Positions 11,661 to 22,699 of a DNA stretch of 64,000 nt are shown in pieces; position 1 is the first letter of the stretch; each line of letters begins with the position of its first letter. The translations under genes were made by a program, and so were the position numbers. The DNA is from Hyaloscypha bicolor E. Taxonomy: Eukaryota > Ascomycota > Leotiomycetes > Helotiales > Hyaloscyphaceae. Below the pieces are notes generated by a model. The model was given only the letters and a program-made list of their open reading frames with translations, made no database searches and had not been told where the DNA came from. Location: contig NW_020194563.1 in NCBI RefSeq assembly GCF_002865645.1, positions 826,152-890,151 on the forward strand. The letters run 5' to 3'.

Positions 11661-11897
11661 ATGTGTCTCGTTATCTTCATTAGCGAGGAGCGATTGGATT
11701 GCGCAATAGAAAGGGGTAAAGCATGGTGGTACCGTCATTTCCCCCGAATTATGGCCTGGCGATTCGGAGCCGCAACTCCGCCCCCTCAATATAACGAAGC
11801 AACGACTCTAATGGAGGACGCTGCCAAACCTGATTCTCTAATGCATGGAGGCATTCGTAAGACCGTGGCATATCAGATCGAGATAGATAGTTCGTAG
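11661..11897 (+). CDS. Small PPxY-motif protein A
   Basis: A single-exon 78-aa protein. It matches the 87-aa product at 37376-37639: both begin MC(L/F)VI, then EER, a Trp/Arg-rich stretch, an (A/S)WxFG segment, PPPQYNE, and later a PDSL block. PPQY is a PPxY motif, the standard ligand of WW domains such as those of Rsp5/Nedd4 ubiquitin ligases. A Cys directly after Met could be lipidated. A TATA-like ATATAAAAG lies about 165 bp upstream. The short stretch TAATGTAGTCG also precedes both copies. Recurrence of the same protein 25 kb apart is good evidence that it is real; its role as a ubiquitin-ligase adaptor is inference. Confidence 0.7.
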   Translation: MCLVIFISEERLDCAIERGKAWWYRHFPRIMAWRFGAATPPPQYNEATTLMEDAAKPDSLMHGGIRKTVAYQIEIDSS

Positions 11898-12440
11898 AAG
11901 GAGATGGATTTTTGTGGTACTTCCCTCAATCTTCCACGGGTGACCATACCGTTCGTGGTGGTACTTGTCTGAGTATTGATTCATGATGGTGTCTGGAGAT
12001 AAGCAAGAGAGAAGGGCCGTTTATAGACATCTAGTGAGGCATTCTTTACCAAGTACCATCTAGTCAGTCAGATTGCGAATTCTACATACCTAAATTTCCC
12101 TCAATCTCCAAATGGTACAGCCAGAAACCCGGGGGATGGGTAGCATTCAATGAGAAAAGGCAGACGCGGAGAACCCCGCGGATGATTCAAGTTGAAATTT
12201 TTATGCTCCTTTCCTCGCTTTATTCCTGCACCTTGTTCTGAATGAATGTAATCGGTCCTGAATTGATAAGATATGGAATTGTGGTTTACGTAATCGCCTT
12301 GACATCGGTCGTGCTTGCTTACTGCGCTTCAAATGTTAGCATCACTAAGAGAATAATCGGCAGTGATGGGACCATCTGACTATCCAGAGAGCGACCCTAA
12401 ACAAGTGGCAGGGCATCATTATAATAGGATTATCGAAATG

Positions 12441-12528
12441 GGACAATCTCATAAGCGGGGGATCATCTCACAAGCGAGCGGATCATCTCACGAGCGAGCG
12501 GATCATCTCACGAGCGAGCGGATCATGA
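12441..12528. repeat. 20-bp tandem repeat with GATCATC core
   Basis: About four units of GATCATCTCACGAGCGAGCG at 12461, 12481 and 12501, with a degenerate one before and a partial one after. Each carries the GATCATC core of the motif family. It lies about 330-410 bp before the MARVEL-like gene. The rest of 11898-12850 shows a lone GACCATC at 12369 and nothing coding. Confidence 0.85.
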
Positions 12529-12850
12529 TATCTACACCAGGAGAAAGATGTTGTGGTGGTACAAGGCCTGCAGGATTTTCTTGATTAAGTAGGGGTTTTA
12601 GGTCTGGTTCAACTCTTTAACGTGGCGTGTGCACAGGATCTACCCACCTCATCTCATCGAATTCCCACTTCGCAGCTTCGCCCCTGGACACCACTAACAT
12701 GCCGGGGGAAAAAGACACTAATAACAGCCTTGTGCTCAATTTCCTAGCTTGAATTATGGATATAAAGACTCCTCACCTCCTCCTTCCCTTTTTACTATAA
12801 AGTATTTTCGCTATGCCTTCCGTATTTATTACAACCTGACTAGAAAGAAA

Positions 12851-13403
12851 ATGGCGTTTAAGCATCAATTCCCGCTTCGAGTCTTGCAAATTTTTTTCTC
12901 ATTAGTTGTTCTTGTTTTCGCAATTCTCAGTATGTCTATTTCAACTCTAATTACTTGAAACGAGTTTTGCTAAAAAGAATAACTAGTAGCGTACTGGGAA
13001 AAGCAATACTTGTCAACTTCGATTATCTTTTTTATCTTTGTACCACTCTTCTCTCTTCTAATAAGTTGGTACATTGGACTTGAATTATACTCTGCGGGTA
13101 TTTTACCCTCGGCCCTTTTTCATATAAATTGCAAACTAAAAATACCTAGTATCTCGACCTTGCGCTGTTCTCTTTACCATCGAAGTTATTACCTCCCTTT
13201 TATATATGGCTAGTAGTATTGCTATTATTATTTTCGCCTCATCCTACTACGGGAGCTTGTGTGTGGCATCCGGAGCTAATGGAGCTTTCTCTATTTTGAG
13301 CTGCCTGGCATGGGTCACTTCTGCTACTCTTCATGGCATCGAACTCTCGAAGATAAAGAACGAATTAACTTGCATATCTGAGAAGCTAAACGAGGTAATA
13401 TAA
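12851..13403 (+). CDS. MARVEL-like four-helix membrane protein
   Basis: Exons 12851-12929, 12987-13097 and 13150-13403 give 147 aa. Splicing turns three broken frames into one with four evenly spaced hydrophobic segments: VLQIFFSLVVLVFAILS, SIIFFIFVPLFSLLISWYIG, VLFTIEVITSLLYMASSIAI and SILSCLAWVTSATLHGIEL. The spacing, the early Arg (LRVLQ), and a cytosolic tail of about 25 residues fit fungal MARVEL-domain proteins, which sit in plasma-membrane or vesicle membranes. All junctions keep phase (donors GTATGT and GTATTT, acceptors CTAG). The gene lies between two AT-rich blocks with its upstream tandem repeat. Family call from topology, so moderate. Confidence 0.7.
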
Positions 13404-13449
13404 GATGAGTAGCTAGAGTGGCAAGCACTCGAAGATTAAGGAGTCAATT

Positions 13450-16400
13450 TTCAAAGGAAAAAGTCTTTGAGAAGCTAATTAAGGCGTAACTAGAATAGAG
13501 TAATTAAATTATTTCTACTTTTCATTCTTATATAACTTGCATCCGAAAAAGGTTTTAAAAATAAGTTTAGTAAAAAAAACCCTCCAGATTATAAATAGAG
13601 ATATTTTAAAAGCAAGTAACCTTTATTTTCTTAAAATATTACATATTTTAGAGCAAATAAAATAGCCTAATATTTTAAACAAATATAAAATATATTAATG
13701 AATTTACTTATTTTAATAATAATGTTCTAAAGTCTCTTAGTAAACAAACGGAATTATAATTACTAGTAAAACATACTTTAAAAACAGACTTAATATTTGG
13801 TTATCGAGATATAAAAAGCCATATACTATTTACTTCTAAAGGAATTTCCGTAATTCCATTATTAAAAGGGTTTGTTTGTTTTTTTCTATTAGATCTATAA
13901 TAATAGAAATACTAATTAGATAAATATAATTCTATATTATATTTTTAAAAACTCTATTTTTATTTAGCTTAGTTAATATAGATAAACTATAAGTTTATTT
14001 TAATAATTTTACTAACTATATTATTACTTTTATTAGATATTATATATTTATTATATAATGTTTTAGTTATTCTTTTTTACTTTAGAATAATATATTATAA
14101 AGCTTTATTTCTAAATTCTTTATTTATAATTCTTATTTTCTTATAAAGACTAAATTATAATATCTATATTATTAATTTAGTTATTTATTAGTTAATAAGC
14201 TTTGAAATATACTAGAATAAGCTAGCTATAATATTAATATAGAAGCTTTAAATACTTTATAAAATATTATAAGAAATACTAGAAAAATAAAAAATTATTT
14301 AAATAATTCAAGTTTAACTTTAAAAATAATATTAGCTTTAATCTCCTAATTATTATTAATATCTTTTATATCTCTAGAAAGCCTATACTTTATATTATTA
14401 ATAAGGGTACTAGATATTATAAAAGCTATTAGCTTTAAAATATTAGTACTATATATATCTGAAATACTCTAAAAATATATTAGATTAATATCTATTTAGA
14501 ATCTCTTAATTAGATTATTATAAATACTATAAAGTAATTTACTAGTAAAGTATTTATTTAACTTATAAATATAATAAAAACTAAAGTAAAAATTATTTCT
14601 ATAAAAGCTTATAACTTTATAGGAATTATTAAATACTACTATAGTCTAATTTAATATATTTATTTAATTATTATAGCTAAAATTAAAGGAATTAGTAAAG
14701 AGATAGCCTTATAAATAACCTTTATAAATTAAAGATAGACATTTATACTAAATAAAGTATTTAGGCCTTTAATAAAAGTAATCTAATCTAATTAAAAGAG
14801 AATTATCTATTAACTCTATAATTTAAAGTATCTAATAGCCTAAAAGAAAAGATAGCTAGCTTTTACTAATTAATAAGTAATTAGTTATTTAATTATTTAT
14901 TTAGTTTATTTGATTCTATTTATCTTTTAAAACTAACTTCTTTTAGTACTAAGATTACTTTCTTAATAACTAACTTTCTATTTATATATTACTCTAATCT
15001 ATTAGAACTCTTCTAGAATTTATATACTCTATATATACCTCTAAAGTTCTTTAAGCTTTTTAGTTCCTGCTTCGATTTTATTATTAAATTAAGCTCTTTT
15101 AAGCTTTAGACTATTCTAGAAATTATAATATTTTACTTCCTAAATTTCTTATTATAAATAAAATATTTATAAATCTTAATAAATCTAAATTATCTTACTT
15201 TTAAACTTCTTTTACTAAAAACTATATATATATACTAAAAAGAGTTTAGTTCTAGAAGTTCGAAATAGTAAACTAATAAAATAAATACAAGTAAATAAAG
15301 AAATAAAAGAAAAGATATTAATCTAGAAACTTCTAATAAAAAAGATATTCTTAATTACTTTAATATTAGATTATTCTAGTATAAGGTAAAAAGATTAACT
15401 AATAAGAATCTCTAGAAATTATATAAAAGGAATTTTATTAACTTTAATATTAATATATTTGATCTACTAGATTAATACAATCTATATTAATTACAAGCTA
15501 TCTTATAATATAATAATATTTATATCTAATATAATTAGAGTTATTTTATTATTATATAGTCCTTAATTAATATTATTTAAAAAAAAGAATAATATATATA
15601 GATTATAGATAATATTATTACTTATTAATAAAACTTTAAAGCAGGTTCTATAACTTTATTATAAATATTTTATTAGAATAGTATTATAAGAAATTAATAT
15701 ATTAAACCTATATCTTTTAATTACTATTAATACTTCTATTACTATTACTATTACTATTACTATTACTATTACTATTATAATAAGAAACTAATAACTAACT
15801 TCTATTACTTCTATTACTACTTTTATTATTCTTACTATTACTATTTATACTATCTCTAAATAGCCTTTAGTTAAACTCTATTAGAAAAATAATTAGAGAA
15901 GCTATTAGAATCTATATAAATAAATAGAAATATAATAGAACTAATAGTAGTTTTAATTACAAACTTATTATTTTCCTTAATATCTATTAATATATAGATC
16001 TTTTATAAAAGGTATTTATAAGAGCTTTCTCTATTATACTAAAAAAACTAGTATAAAACTACTTTTATAATAACTAGCTATTTTAATAAACTTATAAAAT
16101 AGTATATACTAATATTTATAACTTTTTTAAAAGATCTAAATATTAATATCAAAATCTAAATAAATGAAATATTACTAACTTGAATTCTATAATAGCTAAA
16201 TACTTTAAAAAGTCGATATTTAAGGTTATTTAGATTCTAATTAATAACTTATACTAACTATAATACAAACTTATATCTATTTTATAAAATATTAAATTTC
16301 TATATAATAAGATTATTACTATTTATTAAAGCTCTCTAGTATATTAATATATAGTTTTAAATTCTTTTATAGATTTTAGCTAGCTTATTAATAAACTATA

Positions 16401-17040
16401 ATTCTTTATTATTATATATAAGAAGAAGTAATAGTACTAATTAATTAGTATTAGTTTACTAGTAATATATAGAACTATTATATAATTATAGAATACTATT
16501 TATATAAGATTAATAAAGTTATATTCTAGAAGTAGAAATTATAATATTAAAGTATTAATATATAATTCTTAAATATACTAAGTCTAATTAGTACTAGTAT
16601 ATAATATATTCTATTATTTATAAATAGAAAAGTAATACAAGTATAAGTTAGTTAAATAACTAGATTAAAGGTAAAAGTATAATAATAAAGATCTTTTAGT
16701 TAAAATATAAATAGTTTAATTAAGTCTCTAAGTTAAAAATAGTTAAAGAATTACTTTAAATACTTAAATCTAAATTAAACTATAGTTTTATAGATATAAA
16801 TAAGATATTAATATAGAGTTTATTAAATTAGATAATTTTCCTTATTTCTTATTATAAAAATTTACTGTTTATATTAAGCTATAAGTGAAATTAAGGAATA
16901 TATATTTTAAAGTTAAGCTCAAGAATTTAATAAGAGGTTATTATATACTAATTAAGGTATATTATTACTAGGAAATTAGTACGTAATATGAAACTATTTA
17001 TAAGTATTATATTATAAATCAGGATATAGTAGGTACTAGA
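13450..17040. repeat. Long AT-rich RIP-like block
   Basis: About 3.6 kb of nearly pure A/T with dense TA steps and no open frame. It includes a microsatellite of TTACTA units at 15731-15777. Faint periodic structure suggests one or more decayed transposons, but no protein domain can be read. The right edge near 17040 is sharp and is followed within 100 bp by a MITE. Confidence 0.8.
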
Positions 17041-17138
17041 ACCTGCTGGATTCAAGGGAGGGGGTAAATCACATGATTTACAGTAAGTCATTTGCTACTA
17101 GATTATATAAGCTAACAGAGGTTTAGTCGCTCCTTAGA

Positions 17139-17587
17139 TACGAAGACAACGGTATAAAGTATCGGGAATACAGGGCATTGGGAGACTTTCAGGGCTCTCC
17201 AGTATACAGATCAAGGTAGCAAACTCGCTATAAGGCCCTATATTTCCAGGCCCTTTCCCTAAAAGCACATTTACGCCTTCGACAAGGGCTACCACACCTT
17301 TTCAGGGCTTCTTCCCTGTACTTACGGGGGAGCCTTCACTAAAGGGGCCTATAATAGTTGCTTGTTTAGCGTTCGAGCGCTGTGGTTGCTCTACCAACAG
17401 CGCTATAACCCTAGAAGATCTACTTACCCCATGCGAATGTCTTATAGCGCCTCTTTACGTAGATTTAGGGAGCACTACCTAGAGTTATAGGGGCTTGTAG
17501 CGAGCTTCTGCCCTAAATTCACACCCTGTAGAGCGCTGAGGGTCAAAATGCCCTGTATTCCCGATACTTTATGCCGTTGTCTTCGTA
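17139..17587. mobile_element. MITE, 449 bp with 41-bp terminal inverted repeats
   Basis: The left end 17139-17179 starts TACGAAGACAACGG and the right end 17547-17587 is its reverse complement with one mismatch, over 41 bp. CTCCTTA stands on both sides (17130-17136 and 17590-17596) as a likely target-site duplication of 7-8 bp, which points to a hAT-type source. The inside (17180-17546) is non-coding and not RIP-scarred, so the element is younger than the adjoining block or escaped RIP because of its length. Confidence 0.85.
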
Positions 17588-17759
17588 GTCTCCTTAAGCA
17601 TTCAAATATACTCTTGTTTCGACCATTACAAGCTCTATTTTAGCCTCCTCGATCACTTGACGTCAAGTCACCTGACCTTTTCCGCAACACAGCGAGCAAA
17701 CCCATCATCCGAGCAACTTCTCGACGGTTCTGTGGCGGATGAGCAATTCAACAACGATG

Positions 17760-19370
17760 GATGACTACTCACCTACAGCAACCCCTTCACAGATGAGATG
17801 GGAATAGAAGGGGAAGATGGAGTTGTGGAACCAGCAACAGGACTTCTAGGATCCCACTTTGGAAGCTCTGACAGACTCCAGCAAAGTGGTTGGTTCAGCT
17901 CAGTCAGATGCCCCCGCGGCACCGGACTTCCTGCACGGCTGGGAGAACCAAATGGTGATGCAGATTGCCAAATATCTCGACATGATCTCGGTTCAAGATG
18001 TGCTGTTGGCACAACATCCAATCATTTGGTAATTGATCTCAAGTTCATCCGGATGCCGATGATGGGTTTCCTGGTTCCTACCATCATGTTTGCTCGTGAT
18101 CATTTCTCACAACAATGCTTAACCTGTGAAGAGGAGTCTAGGCCACCAGAGAGCCCCGTAATCCTGGGCTATGCTAAACGTCTCTGGAGATGGCTTGTGA
18201 AGGTGCTGCTGTAGCCCTGTGTGAACTAGCGACAGAACTTCAACGCCGATACAAGTCAGACTCGTCCGTGATCACGGATACGGACGAACTACCTAGCCAC
18301 GATGTTACGGTCCTCGCAAGACGGCGCAGCGTTCGTCGAGAGATGGCAGTCTATGTATGGGCAAGATTTAGAATGACCTCGTATGAAGATGACAAATCCC
18401 ACTACAAAGGTTCTTCAAGGTCGCATTCGGAATTAGTTCAGGTACGTTCAAATTGGCAAAGCTTTAAGAGATTACGGACTAACCGGTTCTAGGAAGTTTG
18501 ATCGTCATGGCAATGTTCATTAACGGGTGGTCTATTGATGAATCTACAGAAGCGTTTGAGAAGTTGGCAAAGGTGGCCTTCAAACGTCGAAAAGTTTTAG
18601 ATATCCCTTTCCTGTCCCGCATATATGAGCTTTTGAAGTCGTACTTAGCTGATGGACTATACCCAGCAGAAAATATCGAGGCAGCATTGCAGGCAGTCTT
18701 CGGAAAGGACAAGAGTATCTTGGATTACTCACATGCAACTTCTATAGGTGCCCGAGTAGGCTTGCCCGTCGCTACTATCCGTGAACCATCGAGCTGCATT
18801 TTTACCAACTATAACGGGGTGGGAACCCGAGACGAGGATCATATAGATCAACAGTGCTCTCGTTGCCTACGGGTTGTCGAGGAAGGCACTAAAAGGTCAT
18901 CTTGTAAACCCGAGCCTCCCAGTCTTGAGGCAACTCGCCCTTAGACCGCCGTCGGCTCTCAAACAGTTGCCATACCGTATCACCATTTCCCCAACAGTCC
19001 CCATAATTTGGCCATTCAAATAGAGCCGCTGTCTCGCCGGTATCCGCAATTGTTAAGGGGGGGTTCTAAAACGTCTTCTTGTAAATCGAAGTCCCGCTGG
19101 TCTTGTGGAGACTCAGGGAGAGACAGCCATTGGCTAACATCAAACGGTCATCATGTATCGCCATCCCTACAAGAATATCCATCGTTTGCCAATTCATTTG
19201 GTGGAGTAGTCGTGCCCTCGTTAACCTCGGTTGTTGAGTCTTTATGGGATGGAGGTATCATGGCCTCTTTTGGCATTATTTCGAAACTGACGAAAGGACG
19301 ACTCTCCCAACCACGCCGCAGTTTGAACATTGCAAGACGAAGACGAGGTTTTATTTGGTCTTTGATCTAG
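17760..19370 (+). pseudogene. Decayed patatin-like phospholipase gene
   Basis: The patatin core is legible in pieces. Before an intron (18440-18489) the frame reads PLQRFFKVAFGISSG, the nucleophile-elbow GxSxG, and continues after it with SLIVMAMFINGWSIDES, EKLAKVAFKRR and later FTNYNGVG, all hallmark segments of fungal patatin-like proteins. Upstream of PLQRFF the same frame has several stops (TAG, TGA within 40 bp), and the expected GGGxRG loop and N-terminal domains cannot be found. Downstream, the expected aromatic and DGG parts are broken; WDGGIM near 19250 may be the relic of the catalytic DGG. An imperfect direct duplication (about 18885-18950 versus 19060-19125) adds to the damage. 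A full-length relative stands at 38866-42078. Confidence 0.65.
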
Positions 19371-20161
19371 ATGGAGAATATCAACTTGATCTGCACAAAT
19401 TTTCACGCTTCCGACTTTAGCTCTCCTTGGAATCATCTTTATTGCTTCCCCGGGGTCAGTGGATCGATGCATTTGATATTGTTTTGTACACAAATAAAAC
19501 ACAAACTGATTTCAAGCATTTGACCTTTGCGACGAGATTATCGGATTTTATAGGTCTCTTTGACCACTTGTTCTTAGACTACCATACTCATCCTCCGTGG
19601 CAAAGCCTCACATCCTTGTCCAACTTCCAATACTGAATTTATCCCAGTCTTGTAACTGGATAAAGACTCCACATGTGCAGGGTGCGCTTGCCTTTGTGTG
19701 GCGAATCTTGATTTTGCAGAAAATCGTGCCTTGTATATTAGTGACTATAATTGACACAATTGCTGAAGGAATCAGGGTGAGGTAGCTTAACCCAATCCAA
19801 CCCCGACTGTATAACAAGATATTTGTTTGTCCAATCTGTTAGGTGCGAGAAGAATCAGCGTGGTCGTATAGGAGAGTTGATGTGGACGAGGCAACGAGCA
19901 GATTGGAAGTTGTGGAGATGATGCTAATGATGCAATAGCAAAACTGGGAAGAGAAGGTGAGATGATGCTGCAGTTGCTAGGCTGTGTTCATCAGAGTCAA
20001 TGATGACGACACAACTGCTGGATTATAGATAAAGGTTGTGGGCATATTTGCTACAAGGAAGTAGATGATGACGATGCAATACTAAGAGGGAAGGAGGACT
20101 TAAGCTTACCAGGCGAGATGATGTTGTTAGGAGACATTGGGAAGGTGGTGGGACACTAGCG
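19371..20161. other. Intergenic, nothing recognised
   Basis: Normal composition with loose GATGATG-type runs near 19910-20120. Small frames on both strands overlap one another and show no family features. Confidence 0.5.
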
Positions 20162-21300
20162 TCAAGACTCCCTACCAGCCCGGCTCTTCGACATATCCAC
20201 CTGATCTGGATGAATAACTCGAAGATGCCGAGTCAATGCATCATTTCTGCTGAACGTCTTCTCTTCGGTGCACAGCGGACAGCGTACCTTCTGCTTCTTG
20301 GGGTTGTGAATCGTGTCCTCGTGCCGAGTCAGATCATAGGGCCGAGAGAAAATAGTGTTACAGGGCTTTCCCGTCGAAGGGTTAACTCGTTCGCACTGTT
20401 TCAGGTCAGCATGAGTTTCAAAAGGAATGAGCTTTTTGGGGGGGGTTACAGAGGTGTGCGTACCTTGTGAGGCCCCGCTTGAGAATTTTGCTGCCCCTTT
20501 AAGGTCATACCCCTTCCATCCCCGTCGTTGTTCGCTAGGGCCGAGTTTCGATGGCCCTCACGTTTGTGTCGTTGAAGCTTCGCAGGCGTGTCGAATCGTA
20601 ATGTACAGCCGTGGTACGTGCATGTGTAAGTTCCAGTGCCTACAGACGCTCCTAAAGGTTTCTTGCCTTCTAATATTTCGGGTGCATACTCACTGCCGCT
20701 CGATTCCATCGAGGCCAAGGTGGCAGGGGAGTCGTTGGTAACACTTGAGAGTTTGCTAGGTTGTCTGCGCTACTGAAGGACAAAGGGATATTGCTGAGGT
20801 ATTTGTCGAACACTGCCTGCAACCGCAGGAGGCGCGAAACTGAAGTGGCTTGCTGCTGCGTAGCCTGTGGCAATGTTGAGTAGGCCGAAAAGCTTTCCCG
20901 TTCCGCAGTTGCCATGCTGCCGTAGCTACGCTGTAATGTATTCTCATTAGACTCTGAAGGTTTTTGGGAGATTGTAGACTGTTGCTGGCATTAGTGGCGT
21001 TGTTTTTGCTGCTGTGATGGGACCAGTGATGTATTGGTGTCCTCCTCGCTCTCTCGGTAGGCTAAATCAACATCCTTTGGTGAAATGGTCTTTGGCGTTG
21101 TCTGCTCAGAAGAAGTCCGTTCCAGCTGCCTCTGAAGTTCCCGCGCACCATTCTCTGCCCTTTGTTATTCGCACATATATATTGCCGTACCAAACTCCGG
21201 AATTGCTCCCTTGCGGCGCAAGAGGGGAGCCTTGGCGAAATAGTGATCGTTCTCGCGAAGGTATCGTCAAGGGAGTTTGGGTACTCTTGGGTGAAGTGGT
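20162..21300 (-). pseudogene. Decayed C2H2 zinc-finger transcription factor
   Basis: The 3' half is well kept. One C2H2 finger (YTCTYHGCTLRF, LQRHKREGH) lies in an exon ending at 20464; a 68-bp intron (20463-20396) leads to an exon with CERVNPSTGKPCNTIFSRP and RCPLCTEEKTFSRNDALTRH, then a stop at 20162. Upstream the coding frame shifts at least twice: ISPKDVDLAYRESEEDTN in one frame, a Gln/Ser-rich stretch in another, FAPPAVAGSVRQIPQQYPF in a third, with a TAA near 20990 and TAG codons near 20940 and 20770. A short product from ATG 20709 (about 159 aa with all three fingers) remains possible. The family is a fungal nuclear DNA-binding factor; the broken N-terminal half argues for loss of function. 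Confidence 0.6.
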
Positions 21301-22699
21301 TGGAGAACTGGCTAGCAGCGGAAGTTTTCAGTGACAAGAAAAGTGATAAGAGACGTTTGATTGCTGCCGGGCTGCGTAAAGTGTTGTGAAGTAGTGATTG
21401 GGACGTTGGTTTTCTCTTTGTAACAATCTTGTGACTTCCCTTTCCGGCTCCGATTCTGGAAATCTCGGACTTGCGAGGCACACGGTCGAAGAATGTGAGG
21501 CAGGACTAGAGACTTCGTTATCTCAAGCTCGCTGGGCTTGAGCTACCAGATTATTTGAAGCCGAAGACAAGGTATATGAGGAGCAAGATTGACTTCTCCG
21601 AGTGGAGAATCAGTTCTTCTTGGATTATTGGGTAAGAATCGCCCGACCGGTCCTTGTGTCCTCAGCGAGTCGATTCCAAATACTCTGGATAACTAGGCTG
21701 TGTATAGGGATCGTAGCCTTTTACTTGATCGTCGAGTTGTTCGTGGGCCAAGTCGTACAGGCATGCGCTGATCCGCTTCATGGTGGTAAAAAAAAAATTA
21801 AATATTGACTGCTTCTACCATGCAAGACTCTGCCGCATTTGCGCCAATCGGTATGAGGGAATGAGAGTTCTGATCCGTCTTGGTAGTCTTAGAGAGTAAA
21901 GAAAGATGTGAGGAACTCAATGTTCTGCCTCGTAAGGGACTCGCGGTGCCCCAGGAAGTGAAAGCCACAACCGCCAATTCTGGTACGTACAGTCGCCGAA
22001 CCTATCGGGTTGCACCCAGGCCAAGCATCGGGAAACCATAGGTTCGAGAACCAATCTCGGCAGAGGTGCTGTGTCCGAAAATCAGACGTTCCAACCCTGT
22101 CCCATGTCCCCCGCTCCTGAGACAGGTGTCGCGAGGCCTGATCAGCTCAAAAGCGAGGCGGGAGGCACAGCACCAGAAGGCCCAGGCGGCACGAGTACGC
22201 CGCTCAACGAGGGCCATAATAATGCAAGGTCATGGGTTGGCCTCCAAGACTGAACGCCCGGAATGGGCATCGTGGCTTTTCGGGGGCAGGCAGGTGGTTG
22301 ATTGTGAGCTCTTCACCAATAGAGGGGTTACTCTACCGGCACGGTTATGTGCGTCGCTGAAACAAGCACCTAGAAAGACGCAAACCAGCTCCCTGATTAG
22401 CTAACGTGCAAGCCTAACATTTCCGTCCCCTCAGCGTTCCTCTTCGGCTCGACTTCAGTCGTTTTTTCATCTACGATTTGGACATCTTTCTTGACACAGT
22501 TCACCCTTTTCCAACGAGATTCTGTTCTGCACTTGTCGAGACTAACATCTTCCTCCCCAAGCTATATGTATAAGTATTTTAGCAGTCCATTGCTGTCTCT
22601 AAAGTCTCTAATCTCGCTTTCTTGTAGGAGCGCATCATCGGGCATTTGGAGACAAAACTTTCTTTTGTCCAAGTGCCTGAAATTTCGATATCGAACACG
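21301..22699. other. Intergenic and 5' leader of the PHD-GATA gene
   Basis: No convincing gene. The last 250 bp before 22700 are pyrimidine-rich (CTTCTTCC-type runs), as in fungal 5' leaders. A TTCGAGAACC stretch near 22042 recalls a tRNA T-arm but I could not fold a cloverleaf. Confidence 0.45.

Noticed and set aside
1..17040. Tyrosine-recombinase captain inside the AT-rich blocks
   Set aside because: I looked for DUF3435-like or any transposase motifs and could read none; RIP-level damage prevents a call.
22000..22080. tRNA-like TTCGAGAACC stretch
   Set aside because: No consistent acceptor, D and anticodon arms could be drawn.
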